A DNA stretch of 64,000 nt, taken from NCBI RefSeq assembly GCF_003234795.2, contig NZ_CP126268.1, positions 2,356,001 through 2,420,000 on the forward strand, in the 5' to 3' direction. The position numbers were made by a program, and so were the translations under genes. The notes under the pieces are model-generated. The model had not been told where the DNA came from and ran no database searches. It worked only from the letters and a program-made list of their open reading frames with translations. The stretch comes from Curtobacterium sp. MCLR17_032 (GTDB lineage Bacteria; Actinomycetota; Actinomycetes; Actinomycetales; Microbacteriaceae). Numbering within the stretch: the stretch's first letter is position 1; each line of letters starts with the position of its first letter. Below, piece by piece: positions 52,218-60,734 of the stretch.

Positions 52218-53474
52218 ATGGGCCGTGCCATGAACGCACGCAGCCGCATGGAGCGAGGCACCGAGTCCCCCCGGACCGTCGCCGTCGTGACCGAGAGCTT
52301 CCTGCCTACCCTCAACGGCGTCACCACGAGCGTCCTCGCGGTGCTCGAGCACCTGCGGCGCCGCGGACACCAGGCCGTCGTCATCGCCCCGGACACGCCG
52401 GGCCTCGCCGCCTGGCGCTCGCGTTCCGAGCAGGAGCGGCACCACGGCTTCGACGTGCACCGGATCCCGGCGGTCGCGTACCGGCAGTTCCCGGTGGCGC
52501 TCCCGCACCCGGTCCTCGACACGATCCTCGCCGCCTCCGGGGCCGACGTGCTGCACGCCGCCAGCCCCTTCCTGTTGGGTGGGCGTGCGATCACGGCGGC
52601 CGGGAGGCTCGGCATCCCCTCCGTCGCCGTCTTCCAGACCGACGTGGCCGGGTTCGCACGCCGCAACGGCCTGTCCGCGGCGGCTCCGCTCGTCCGCCGG
52701 GTCCTCGGGCGCATCCACGCGGGAGCGTCGCTGACGCTGGCACCGTCGTCGGCGACGGCCGCGATGCTCGCCGAGGAGGGCGTCCCGCGGGTGGCCCGGT
52801 GGGGCCGCGGCGTCGACACGACCCTCTTCCACCCGGACCGTCGCTCCTCGTCCCACGTGCGGGCCCTGCGACGGCGCATCGCTCCGCGCGGCGAGACCAT
52901 CGTCGGCTACGTGGGGCGGCTGGCACCGGAGAAGGAGGTCGAGCGGCTCGCAGAACTCGGCGGCATGCCGGGCATCCGGGTCGTGGTCGCCGGAGGGGGA
53001 CCCTCCCGGGCGTTGCTGGAACGGCGCCTGCGCCACTTGGACGTGACCTTCACCGGCCCGCTGTGTGGCGACGCGTTGGCCGATGCCTACGCGATGCTCG
53101 ACGTGTTCGTGCACACCGGGGCCGCCGAGACGTTCGGGCAGACCCTGCAGGAGGCGCACGCGGCGGGCCTGCCGGTGGTGGCCCCGGCCTCCGGCGGACC
53201 GCTCGACCTGGTGTCCCCGGGTCTCGACGGCGAGCTGTACGACCCGGAAGCACCGCTGGCCCTCCGCGCGGCGGTGGCGCGGCTGCACGCCGACCGTGCG
53301 CTGGCCGAGCGGATGGGTTCGGCGGGGCGGCTCCGGGTCGAGGGCACGACGTGGGAGTCGGTGGGCGACGAGCTGCTCGCGCACCACGAGACGGCGCGGA
53401 CGATCGGCGCTCCGCCGGCCGCGACCCGCACGGCTCGCACCGGGTGGCACGAGAAGGTCGGTGCTCGGACGTAG
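52218..53474 (+). CDS. GDP-mannose-dependent alpha-mannosyltransferase, MgtA/PimB-like
   Basis: GT4 enzyme of up to 418 residues. V-A-V-V-T-E-S-F-L-P-T-L-N-G-V-T-T-S-V near residue 22 is the hallmark of the actinobacterial MgtA/PimB group, followed by V-V-I-A-P-D-T-P-G. The donor half has V-G-Y-V-G-R-L-A-P-E-K-E-V and A-E-T-F-G-Q-T-L-Q-E-A-H-A-A-G. These enzymes mannosylate glycolipids such as phosphatidylinositol mannosides or glucuronyl-diacylglycerol at the membrane. Start is uncertain: ATG 52218, 52230 or 52248, none with a clear ribosome site. Confidence 0.85.
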   Translation: MGRAMNARSRMERGTESPRTVAVVTESFLPTLNGVTTSVLAVLEHLRRRGHQAVVIAPDTPGLAAWRSRSEQERHHGFDVHRIPAVAYRQFPVALPHPVLDTILAASGADVLHAASPFLLGGRAITAAGRLGIPSVAVFQTDVAGFARRNGLSAAAPLVRRVLGRIHAGASLTLAPSSATAAMLAEEGVPRVARWGRGVDTTLFHPDRRSSSHVRALRRRIAPRGETIVGYVGRLAPEKEVERLAELGGMPGIRVVVAGGGPSRALLERRLRHLDVTFTGPLCGDALADAYAMLDVFVHTGAAETFGQTLQEAHAAGLPVVAPASGGPLDLVSPGLDGELYDPEAPLALRAAVARLHADRALAERMGSAGRLRVEGTTWESVGDELLAHHETARTIGAPPAATRTARTGWHEKVGART

Positions 53475-53477
53475 GAT
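53472..53477 (+). promoter_or_regulatory. Candidate promoter (-10 TAGGAT) of the sdh operon
   Basis: TAGGAT overlaps the stop codon of the mannosyltransferase and predicts a leader of about 65 nt before sdhC, which has GAAGG ahead of its ATG. Confidence 0.4.
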
Positions 53478-53549
53478 GGTGTCGTTCCACACGAACACGA
53501 CGGCAACGGCGCGCCGATCGGTGCGCCAGACCTACGGGAAGGCGAGCTC

Positions 53550-54011
53550 ATGGCCGAGCAGACCGCAGGCGGGACGGCGACAGCCACCCCGCAGGTGACC
53601 ATCGACGGGACGTCGATCGACGCACCTCGGACGCGCGCGCCGCAGGGCACGCTCTACCGCGGCTCGGTCGGGATGTGGTCGTGGGTGCTGCACCGGATCA
53701 CCGGTGTCGCGATCTACTTCTTCCTGCTCGTGCACATCCTCGACACGGCACTCGTCCGGCTCTCGCCCGAGGCCTACAACGCCGTGATCGGCACGTACAA
53801 GACGCCGCTGATGAACCTCGGCGAGATCGCCCTGGTCGCCGCCATCGTGTTCCACGCGTTCAACGGGCTGCGGATCATCCTCATCGACTTCTGGTCGAAG
53901 GGGCCGAAGTACCAGCGGGCCATGTTCTGGGTCGTCCTCGTGCTCTGGGCAGTGGCGATCGCGGGCTTCCTGCCGCGTCAGCTCATGAACCTCGTCGCCG
54001 ACTTCAACTGA
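53550..54011 (+). CDS. sdhC: Succinate dehydrogenase cytochrome b556 subunit
   Basis: Membrane anchor of complex II, 153 residues with three membrane segments. S-W-V-L-H-R-I-T-G (43-51) and F-H-A-F-N-G-L-R (101-108, H102 likely heme ligand) are the typical motifs. It begins the sdhCDAB operon, 13 nt before sdhD. The N-terminal 35 residues are a soluble Thr-rich tail. Confidence 0.93.
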   Translation: MAEQTAGGTATATPQVTIDGTSIDAPRTRAPQGTLYRGSVGMWSWVLHRITGVAIYFFLLVHILDTALVRLSPEAYNAVIGTYKTPLMNLGEIALVAAIVFHAFNGLRIILIDFWSKGPKYQRAMFWVVLVLWAVAIAGFLPRQLMNLVADFN

Positions 54012-54024
54012 ACCGAGGGCTGTC

Positions 54025-54471
54025 ATGACCACCGAGACCATCGCCCCGCCCCGCAGCGCCGACGCTGCCCGCCGCACCACCAACTGGGAGAAGTGGGGCT
54101 GGATCTACATGCGGGCGTCGGGCGTCCTGCTCGTCGTCCTCATCTTCGGCCACCTGTTCGTCAACATGGTCGCCGGCGAAGGCGTCAAGCAGATCGACTT
54201 CGCCTTCGTCGCCGGCAAGTGGGCGAGCCCCTTCTGGCAGATCTGGGACACGCTGATGCTCTGGCTCGCGCTGATCCACGGCTCGAACGGCATGCGCACG
54301 ATCATCAACGACTACGTCGCGAAGCCCGGCGTCCGGAAGACCCTGCTCGTCGCCGTGCTCGCCGCGTGCGTCCTGCTGATCGTCCTCGGCACGCTCGTTT
54401 GTTGGACGTTCGACCCGTGCCCCGCCGGCGCTGCCGCCGCGGACCTGCCCTCGTTCTGCCCGGCGCAGTAG
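54025..54471 (+). CDS. sdhD: Succinate dehydrogenase hydrophobic membrane anchor
   Basis: Second membrane anchor of complex II, 148 residues, three segments. Likely heme/quinone-site residues are H43 in F-G-H-L-F-V and H85 in I-H-G-S-N-G-M-R. The C-terminal tail has Cys residues and Ala-rich sequence. It lies 13 nt after sdhC and 69 nt before sdhA. Length and motif layout fit actinobacterial SdhD. Confidence 0.92.
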   Translation: MTTETIAPPRSADAARRTTNWEKWGWIYMRASGVLLVVLIFGHLFVNMVAGEGVKQIDFAFVAGKWASPFWQIWDTLMLWLALIHGSNGMRTIINDYVAKPGVRKTLLVAVLAACVLLIVLGTLVCWTFDPCPAGAAAADLPSFCPAQ

Positions 54472-54540
54472 CCGCCGTCCGCGTCATCCCGCGCTGGCGA
54501 CACGCTCTCGCTCGCTCCGCCTCCTGATCGAAAGACCCCA

Positions 54541-56334
54541 GTGACCGACATCACCGTGCACCACCACCAGTTCGACATCGTCATCATCGGCGCAGGAGGC
54601 GCCGGTATGCGGGCCGCCATCGAAGCCGGCCCGAAGGCGAAGACCGCCGTCATCTCGAAGCTGTACCCGACCCGCTCCCACACCGGTGCGGCGCAGGGCG
54701 GCATGGCGGCCGCGCTCGCGAACGTCGAAGAGGACTCGTGGGAGTGGCACACCTTCGACACGATCAAGGGCGGCGACTACCTGGTCGACCAGGACGCCGC
54801 CGAGATCCTGGCGAAGGAGGCCATCGACGCGGTCATCGACCTCGAGAACATGGGCCTGCCGTTCAACCGCACGCCCGAGGGCAAGATCGACCAGCGACGC
54901 TTCGGCGGCCACACCCGTGACCACGGCAAGGCCCCGGTCCGCCGAGCGTGCTACGCGGCGGACCGCACCGGGCACATGATCCTGCAGACGCTGTTCCAGA
55001 ACTGCGTGAAGCTCGGCGTGAACTTCTTCAACGAGTTCTACGCGCTCGACCTCATCATGGTCGACGTGGTGGGCGACGACGGCGTCACCCGCAAGCAGCC
55101 GGCCGGCGTCGTCGCGTTCGAGCTCTCCACCGGCGAGCTGCACGTGTTCCACGCCAAGGCGATGGTCTTCGCGACCGGTGGCTTCGGCAAGATGTACAAG
55201 ACGACCTCGAACGCACACACCCTGACCGGTGACGGCGTCGGCATCGTCTGGCGCACCGGCCTGCCGCTCGAGGACATGGAGTTCTTCCAGTTCCACCCGA
55301 CCGGGCTCGCGGGCCTCGGCATCCTGCTGACCGAGGGTGCCCGCGGTGAGGGCGCCATCCTCCGCAACGCCTCGGGTGAGCGGTTCATGGAGCGCTACGC
55401 CCCGACCATCAAGGACCTCGCGCCGCGTGACATCGTCGCCCGCTGCATGGTGCAGGAGGTCGCCGAGGGTCGTGGTGCCGGGCCGAACAAGGACTACGTG
55501 CTGCTCGACTGCACGCACCTCGGTGCCGAGGTGCTCGAGACCAAGCTGCCGGACATCACCGAGTTCGCCCGCACGTACCTCGGGGTCGACCCGGTCGTCG
55601 AACCGGTGCCGGTGATGCCGACCGCCCACTACGCCATGGGTGGCATCCCGACCAACGTCAAGGCCGAGGTCCTCTCCGACAACGACACCGTCGTCCCGGG
55701 CCTCTACGCCGCCGGCGAGTGCGCTTGCGTCTCGGTGCACGGCTCGAACCGCCTCGGTACGAACTCGCTGCTCGACATCAACGTGTTCGGCAAGCGCTCG
55801 GGCAACAACGCCGCCGAGTACGTGCAGACGGCGGAGTTCCTGCCGCTGCCCGAGGACCCCGCGGCGAACGTGCGCGGCATGCTCGAGCAGCTCCGGGCCT
55901 CCACCGGCACCGAACGGGTCGCCGTGCTCCGCAAGGAGCTGCAGGAGGAGATGGACAAGAACGCGCAGGTGTTCCGCACCGACGAGTCGCTCGCCCGCGT
56001 GACCGAGACCATCCACACGCTCCGCAACCGCTTCATGCAGGTGTCGGTGCAGGACAAGGGCAAGCGCTTCAACACCGACCTGCTCGAGGCGGTCGAGCTC
56101 GGCTTCCTGCTCGACCTGGCCGAGGTCGTCGTCTACTCCGCACGGAACCGCAAGGAGTCGCGCGGTGGGCACATGCGCGACGACTACCCGAAGCGCGACG
56201 ACGAGAACTACATGCAGCACACCATGGCGTACCTGACGGGCGATCCGCACTCGTCCCTCGCCGACGACCACATCACGCTCGACTGGAAGCCGGTCGTGAT
56301 CACCCGGTACCAGCCGATGGAGAGGAAGTACTGA
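54541..56334 (+). CDS. sdhA: Succinate dehydrogenase flavoprotein subunit
   Basis: FAD-bound catalytic subunit of complex II in the TCA cycle, 597 residues. [14 protein letters not shown] motif, the covalent FAD histidine in [10 protein letters not shown] (H47), F-H-P-T-G, and [12 protein letters not shown] near residue 137. C-terminal [12 protein letters not shown] is standard. GTG start with a modest GAAAG ribosome site. It is followed after 1 nt by sdhB. Confidence 0.96.
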   Translation: MTDITVHHHQFDIVIIGAGGAGMRAAIEAGPKAKTAVISKLYPTRSHTGAAQGGMAAALANVEEDSWEWHTFDTIKGGDYLVDQDAAEILAKEAIDAVIDLENMGLPFNRTPEGKIDQRRFGGHTRDHGKAPVRRACYAADRTGHMILQTLFQNCVKLGVNFFNEFYALDLIMVDVVGDDGVTRKQPAGVVAFELSTGELHVFHAKAMVFATGGFGKMYKTTSNAHTLTGDGVGIVWRTGLPLEDMEFFQFHPTGLAGLGILLTEGARGEGAILRNASGERFMERYAPTIKDLAPRDIVARCMVQEVAEGRGAGPNKDYVLLDCTHLGAEVLETKLPDITEFARTYLGVDPVVEPVPVMPTAHYAMGGIPTNVKAEVLSDNDTVVPGLYAAGECACVSVHGSNRLGTNSLLDINVFGKRSGNNAAEYVQTAEFLPLPEDPAANVRGMLEQLRASTGTERVAVLRKELQEEMDKNAQVFRTDESLARVTETIHTLRNRFMQVSVQDKGKRFNTDLLEAVELGFLLDLAEVVVYSARNRKESRGGHMRDDYPKRDDENYMQHTMAYLTGDPHSSLADDHITLDWKPVVITRYQPMERKY

Positions 56335-56335
56335 G

Positions 56336-57109
56336 ATGACCGACACCCTGGTCTCCGAGGCACCCCGCACCGACACCGTGCAGGACGCCCCTCCCGGATC
56401 GTTCTCCGTCACGCTGATCGTCCGCCGGTTCGACCCGGACGTGGACGACGAGCCGCGCTGGCAGGACTTCGACGTGATGATGCTGCCGACGGACCGCATC
56501 CTCGACGCGCTGCACAAGATCAAGTGGGAGCAGGACGGATCCCTGACCTTCCGACGCTCCTGCGCACACGGTGTCTGCGGCTCCGATGCGATGCGCATCA
56601 ACGGCCGCAACCGCCTGGCGTGCAAGACGCTGATCAAGGACCTCGACATCTCGAAGCCGATCTACGTCGAGGCGATCAAGGGCCTGCCGCTCGAGAAGGA
56701 CCTGATCGTCGACATGGAGCCGTTCTTCAAGTCGTTCCGCGAGGTCCAGCCGTTCCTGCAGCCGAAGTCCGCGCCGGAGAAGGGCAAGGAGCGCATCCAG
56801 TCGGTGGCCGACCGTGCCCGCTTCGACGACACCACCAAGTGCATCCTCTGCGCCGCGTGCACCTCGTCGTGCCCGGTGTTCTGGACGGACGGGCAGTACT
56901 TCGGCCCGGCGGCGATCGTCAACGCGCACCGGTTCATCTTCGACTCCCGCGACGACGCGGCCGACGTGCGCCTGGACATCCTCAACGACAAGGAGGGCGT
57001 CTGGCGCTGCCGCACGACCTTCAACTGCACCGACGCCTGCCCCCGCGGCATCCAGGTGACGAAGGCGATCTCCGAGGTCAAGCAGGCCGTCATGCGCGGC
57101 CGGGCCTAG
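56336..57109 (+). CDS. sdhB: Succinate dehydrogenase iron-sulfur subunit
   Basis: Electron-transfer subunit, 257 residues. The [2Fe-2S] site is in R-R-S-C-A-H-G-V-C-G-S-D with a later C (R-L-A-C), and the [4Fe-4S]/[3Fe-4S] ligands in C-I-L-C-A-A-C-T-S-S-C-P and C-T-D-A-C-P-R-G-I. It has a 20-residue N-terminal lead. Last gene of the operon; a separate promoter follows for the TNT-domain gene. Confidence 0.96.
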   Translation: MTDTLVSEAPRTDTVQDAPPGSFSVTLIVRRFDPDVDDEPRWQDFDVMMLPTDRILDALHKIKWEQDGSLTFRRSCAHGVCGSDAMRINGRNRLACKTLIKDLDISKPIYVEAIKGLPLEKDLIVDMEPFFKSFREVQPFLQPKSAPEKGKERIQSVADRARFDDTTKCILCAACTSSCPVFWTDGQYFGPAAIVNAHRFIFDSRDDAADVRLDILNDKEGVWRCRTTFNCTDACPRGIQVTKAISEVKQAVMRGRA

Positions 57110-57147
57110 CACGCCGATGCCGACAGGAACGTCATGGGCGGGCGCGC

Positions 57148-57153
57148 TAGGCT
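57148..57153 (+). promoter_or_regulatory. Likely leaderless promoter of the TNT-domain gene (-10 TAGGCT)
   Basis: TAGGCT ends 7 nt before the ATG at 57161. The 51-nt gap after sdhB shows no terminator, so read-through from sdh remains possible. Confidence 0.55.
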
Positions 57154-57160
57154 CCCGCTC

Positions 57161-57802
57161 ATGACGTTCGCGGACACCCGCCCCATCCTGGATCAGCTCG
57201 GCTACACGGTCCGGTACGTGCAGCTCCCCGGTGAGACGCTCCACGAGCCGCCGGTGGAGGGTGCGCTGCGCATCATCCCGGCCGACGGGGGCTCCTTCGC
57301 GCTGGAGGTCGTCGACTACGGCACGGCCCGTCGCCTGGCCACGGCCGGCAACGAGTCCGACGCCGTCGAGATGCTCCGACGCTTCCTCAACCGGCCGTTC
57401 CCGGACGCACGCGACATCCGTCGCAGCGACCTCGACCAGATGCGCGACCGGTCGGCGTCGACCTACCCGCAGCTGGCCCAGCAGGTCGCCTCGACCGGGG
57501 ACGCCGGTCTGACGATCCAGATCCCCGCCGGCGTGCCCGTGGACCGCATCGGCGGACCGGACGGCTACCTCCTGCACCCGCTCGAGACGCCGCTGCCCGC
57601 CCGGTCGCTGCCGCCGCACACCGCCGCATCGCCCGAGGTGCACCGGTACGTCGTCGAGCGCCCGTTCCTCGTCACCGTCCGCTTCGTCCGGCCGTGGTTC
57701 GACCAGCCGGGTGGGGCGCTCCGCTTCGAGATCGCGAACCCGACGGCGACCGTCCGCGACCTGGTCGTCGACGGGTCCCTGGCCCGCGTCCGCGTGGTCT
57801 GA
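57161..57802 (+). CDS. TNT-domain protein (candidate NAD+ glycohydrolase)
   Basis: Protein of 213 residues with no signal peptide. Residues about 118-190 match the TNT domain of M. tuberculosis CpnT: L-T-I-Q-I-P-A-G-V-P-V-D-R-I-G-G, D-G-Y-L-L-H-P-L-E-T-P, A-R-S-L-P-P, V-H-R-Y-V-V and W-F-D-Q-P-G-G-A. Residues in the positions of the reported catalytic set are R129, Y136, H161 and Q182. The N-terminal 110 residues are of unknown type. TNT cleaves NAD+ and kills host or rival cells, so this may be a toxin domain or a retired relative; no secretion signal or obvious immunity gene is next to it. Confidence 0.7.
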   Translation: MTFADTRPILDQLGYTVRYVQLPGETLHEPPVEGALRIIPADGGSFALEVVDYGTARRLATAGNESDAVEMLRRFLNRPFPDARDIRRSDLDQMRDRSASTYPQLAQQVASTGDAGLTIQIPAGVPVDRIGGPDGYLLHPLETPLPARSLPPHTAASPEVHRYVVERPFLVTVRFVRPWFDQPGGALRFEIANPTATVRDLVVDGSLARVRVV

Positions 57803-57819
57803 GCCGAGCCGGACCGTCC

Positions 57820-57872
57820 CACCACGACGAAGCCCTCCTCCCCCGATCGGGGCAGGAGGGCTTGTCGTGGTG
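57820..57872. terminator. Long bidirectional hairpin
   Basis: CACCACGAC (57820-57828) pairs with GTCGTGGTG, and AGCCCTCCT plus CCCC pairs with GGGG, then AGGAGGGCT, around GATC. It lies between the convergent TNT and first DUF805 genes and should end both messages. Confidence 0.8.
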
Positions 57873-57879
57873 CGGTGCG

Positions 57880-58524
57880 TCAGCCGCGCTCGGGGCGGTC
57901 GAAGCGCTGGCCCTCGGGCTTCGAGGGCATGAGGAACAGCACGAGCACGATGATCGGGCCGACGACCGGGATGAGGACGAGCAGGTAGAACGGCCCGGCG
58001 AAGTTCCCGTCATGCAGGCGTCGCCATGCCAGTGCCAAGGACGGCACCAGGATCGCGAGCGACAGCAGTCCGACCAACGAGTACGCGATGAGGTAGAGCG
58101 GCGACGGCGACGTCATCACGGACGTGTAGCTGTACCCGGTGCTGACGGTCTGCCGCTCGGACTGGGCGAAGCCGATGCCGACCAGGGTCCAGAGCACCGC
58201 GTAGACGACGGTGCTGACCAGGTACCACCACCAGAACTCGCTGCGGCTGGCACGGCCGTCGAACCGGGCGTACTTCTTGAAGAAGCGCTTGGCCGCGTTC
58301 GGGAGCGAGATGCCGTACCACGGGGCCCACAGCGGCGGTTCACCGTTCGGGCCGGTCTGGACGCCCTGACCGTAGCCCTGCGGCTGGCCGTACGGCTGCT
58401 GGCCGTACTGCTGCTGACCGTACTGCTGCTGGCCGTACTGGTCGGGCTGTCCGTACGGGTTCTGCTGCCCGTGCGGCTGCTGGCCGTCGGGCGTGCCGTA
58501 CGGCTGCTGCGGGTTGTCGCTCAC
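57880..58524 (-). CDS. DUF805 membrane protein with Gln/Tyr/Gly-rich tail (1)
   Basis: Protein of 214 residues. The first about 62 are a disordered Gln/Pro/Gly/Tyr-rich tail with Y-G-Q-Q repeats, then P-P-L-W-A-P-W-Y-G-I and the DUF805 core with four membrane segments: F-F-K-K-Y-A-R-F-D-G-R-A-S-R-S-E-F-W-W and W-R-R-L-H-D-G-N-F-A-G. The end matches its paralogue at 58710 (F-D-R-P-E-R-G and F-D-Q-P-E-R-G). GTG 58524 has GGGAG 7 nt upstream. DUF805 function is unknown; the tail probably lies in the cytoplasm. Confidence 0.85.
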   Translation of the reverse strand: MSDNPQQPYGTPDGQQPHGQQNPYGQPDQYGQQQYGQQQYGQQPYGQPQGYGQGVQTGPNGEPPLWAPWYGISLPNAAKRFFKKYARFDGRASRSEFWWWYLVSTVVYAVLWTLVGIGFAQSERQTVSTGYSYTSVMTSPSPLYLIAYSLVGLLSLAILVPSLALAWRRLHDGNFAGPFYLLVLIPVVGPIIVLVLFLMPSKPEGQRFDRPERG

Positions 58525-58631
58525 GGTGTCTCCCTGGTGTCGAGTGGTACTCGGCTCCGAGTCAACCAGGAACCCCGTCCCCCTGGACGACCGTGACCAC
58601 CCCCGACCGAGGGGCCACTCCCGGAAGCGAA

Positions 58632-58661
58632 CGACGGCCCCACCGCATGGTGGGGCCGTCG
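58632..58661 (-). terminator. Hairpin after the second DUF805 gene
   Basis: CGACGGCCCCACC (58632-58644) pairs exactly with 58649-58661 around a 4-nt loop, about 50 nt beyond the stop at 58710 and upstream of the first DUF805 gene. Confidence 0.75.
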
Positions 58662-58709
58662 CAGGTGGTGGGGTCGCGCGGGCCGGAGCGGTCCGTGCAG
58701 CGCCGTCGG

Positions 58710-59537
58710 TCAGCCGCGCTCGGGCTGGTCGAAGCGGGCGCCCTCGCGGACGGACGGGATGCAACCGATGACGATGGCGAAGAGCGCCCCGATCGGCGGG
58801 ATGATGAACAGCAGCGCCAGCAGGCCCGAGAAGTTCACGTCGTGCAGGCGTCGCACGGTGAGCGCGATGAAGCCGACGAACGTCGCGAGTGCCCAGAGGC
58901 CGCCGACCACGTTCGAGTCGCCGCTGGCACCGCCACCGATGACGGTGTCGATGATGCTGGTGGCGAAGTTGCCGATGACCCACCAGAGCGCCCAGAACCA
59001 GAACTCGCTGCGGCTGGCGCGGCCGTCGAAGCGCACGTACTTCTTCCAGAAGCGCGTGAAGGCCTTCGGGAACGGGATGCCGTACCAGGGTGCCCAGAGC
59101 GGCGGTTCGCCCTGCGTCGCGGCCTGCTGCCCGTAGGACCCCGGCTGGGCGAACTGCCCCGGCTGCTGTCCGTACTGACCCGGGTGCCCCGGCTGCCCGG
59201 GTTGACCCGGCTGCCCGTACGGCGACTGCTGCCCGTACTGACCCGGCTGGCCGCCGTACTGTCCGGACTGGCCGGGCTGGCTGTACGGCGACTGCGCCGG
59301 CGGCTGCTGACCGTAGGGCGACTGCGGCTGACCGTACGGCGACTGCGCGGGCGGCTGCTGACCGTACGGCGACTGCGCCGGCGGCTGCTGGGCTGGCGGC
59401 TGCTGACCGTACGGTGACTGCGGCTGCCCGTACGGCGACTGCGCCGGCGGCTGCTGGCCGGACGGCGCCCCCTGCGCCGGATCGGGCTCGTCACCCGGCC
59501 GCTTGGCGTACGGGTCCTGGGGGTACTGGTCGCTCAC
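58710..59537 (-). CDS. DUF805 membrane protein with long repetitive tail (2)
   Basis: Protein of 275 residues, paralogue of the previous gene. Residues 1-145 are a repeat-rich tail of Q-S-P-Y-G-Q-Q-P-P-A and P-G-Q-Y-G-Q-Q units. The DUF805 core starts with P-P-L-W-A-P-W-Y-G-I-P-F, contains F-W-K-K-Y-V-R-F-D-G-R-A-S-R-S-E-F-W-F and V-R-R-L-H-D-V-N-F-S-G. The GTG start at 59537 has AAGGA about 8 nt before it. Function unknown; the tandem pair and shared tail suggest the two may act together or form a heteromer. Confidence 0.85.
   Translation of the reverse strand: MSDQYPQDPYAKRPGDEPDPAQGAPSGQQPPAQSPYGQPQSPYGQQPPAQQPPAQSPYGQQPPAQSPYGQPQSPYGQQPPAQSPYSQPGQSGQYGGQPGQYGQQSPYGQPGQPGQPGHPGQYGQQPGQFAQPGSYGQQAATQGEPPLWAPWYGIPFPKAFTRFWKKYVRFDGRASRSEFWFWALWWVIGNFATSIIDTVIGGGASGDSNVVGGLWALATFVGFIALTVRRLHDVNFSGLLALLFIIPPIGALFAIVIGCIPSVREGARFDQPERG
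59117..59458. repeat. In-frame tandem repeats in the DUF805 tail
   Basis: DNA encoding imperfect Q-S-P-Y-G-Q-Q-P-P-A units (59276-59458) followed by P-G-Q-Y-G-Q-Q/P-G-Q units (59117-59275). Identical stretches of about 20-30 nt recur several times, so repeat number can change without shifting the frame. Confidence 0.8.
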
Positions 59538-59720
59538 GGCGGTTCCTTCCGGGGTGCAGGGTCGGTGTGCCCACGGTGACCTCGGCGGCGGCCCCGGCGG
59601 CCGGGACACGTGCCCCGACCATCCTGCTCCCCCGCACGCTGACCCCGCGCGCTGGGACCCAGTGTGCCAGCACCGACGCCGCCGCGACAGCAGCGCCGCG
59701 GCAGGACGACGCCGGAGCGG

Positions 59721-60653
59721 TCAGGGCAGGAGTGCGATCTTCCCGCCCGGGTGCCCCGACTCGAGCAACTCGAGGGCCGCCCGAGCCTCGGCCAGCGGGA
59801 ACGTCCGTGCGACCGGCACGACGAGCTCGCCGCGTCCGGCAAGGTCGATGAGTCGTGCGCGCACCGAGTCCCGGAACGCGGCACTGTCGGGCTGCGCACC
59901 GCCGATCGCGGTGATGCCGGCGTCCTCCGCCCGCCCGAACGCCGCGATCGTGGCGATGCGGCTCCGATCCGCCACCAGGGCCAGCGAGACGTCGACGGCC
60001 TCGTCGGACCCGACGCAGTCCAGGGCCACGTCGACTCCGGAGGCGGCGAGGTCACGGACCCGCGCCTCCAGGCCGTCCCCGTAGGCGACCCACGTACCGC
60101 CGAAGCCGCGGACGGTGTCGGCGTTGCCCTCGGAGGCGGTGCCGATCGCGTGCGCACCGAGTGCGCGGAGCTGCTGGAGCAGGCTGACGCCGACGGCGCC
60201 CGAGGCTCCGTGCACGAGGACGGTGTCGCCCGCCTGCACCGCGGTGACGCGGAGGAGGTCTGCCGCCGTCGTGCCCGCGAGGAGCAGGTTGGCCGCCTCC
60301 GGGAACCCGAGCGACGCCGGCTTGGCGAACACGTCCGCGGCGGGCAGCGTGATCTCCTCCGTCCAGCCGCCACGGACGCGGAACGCCAGGACCTCGTCCC
60401 CGACGGCGACCGGCCCGGAGGCGATCGTCGTGTCGGGCCCGACGGCGCTGACGACGCCGGCGACCTCGTACCCGATCGGCACCGGGAAGTCGGCTGGGTC
60501 GCCACGCTGCGTGTGCTTCGCGTCGGCGGGGTTCATGCCGGCGGCGCGGACACGGACGGTCACCTCACCGGGGCCGGGAACCAGCACCTCGACGTCGACC
60601 AGTTCGAACACGTCACTGCCGCCGGGACGCGGTGCCACCCACTGCTTCGTCAT
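59721..60653 (-). CDS. NADP-dependent zinc-free alcohol dehydrogenase/quinone oxidoreductase
   Basis: Medium-chain reductase of 310 residues. G-M-N-P-A-D near residue 39, P-I-G-Y-E-V-A-G-V-V, then the coenzyme motif G-A-S-G-A-V-G-V-S-L near residue 150. The zinc ligands of classic alcohol dehydrogenases are absent, fitting the quinone oxidoreductase branch. ATG 60653 follows TACCGT by 7 nt, so the message is probably leaderless. It is transcribed away from mtlD after a palindrome. Substrate unknown; typical members reduce quinones or enones. Confidence 0.88.
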   Translation of the reverse strand: MTKQWVAPRPGGSDVFELVDVEVLVPGPGEVTVRVRAAGMNPADAKHTQRGDPADFPVPIGYEVAGVVSAVGPDTTIASGPVAVGDEVLAFRVRGGWTEEITLPAADVFAKPASLGFPEAANLLLAGTTAADLLRVTAVQAGDTVLVHGASGAVGVSLLQQLRALGAHAIGTASEGNADTVRGFGGTWVAYGDGLEARVRDLAASGVDVALDCVGSDEAVDVSLALVADRSRIATIAAFGRAEDAGITAIGGAQPDSAAFRDSVRARLIDLAGRGELVVPVARTFPLAEARAALELLESGHPGGKIALLP

Positions 60654-60660
60654 GCTCGCG

Positions 60661-60666
60661 ACGGTA
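60661..60666 (-). promoter_or_regulatory. Likely leaderless promoter of the quinone oxidoreductase (-10 TACCGT)
   Basis: Minus-strand TACCGT ends 7 nt before the ATG at 60653. Confidence 0.5.
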
Positions 60667-60697
60667 CTCGCGGCCACGACCGCGGCTTCGAGCCGAC

Positions 60698-60734
60698 CGC
60701 CGGACGGACGCCGGACGGACGGACGCCGGACGGA
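60698..60734. repeat. 11-nt direct repeats next to the palindrome
   Basis: CGCCGGACGGA occurs at 60698, 60709 and 60724, running into the left arm of the palindrome at 60729. Confidence 0.8.

Noticed and set aside
59117..59458. Repeated units considered as a CRISPR array
   Set aside because: The units are contiguous, in frame with a DUF805 gene and lack spacers of constant length; they encode Gln/Pro-rich repeats.
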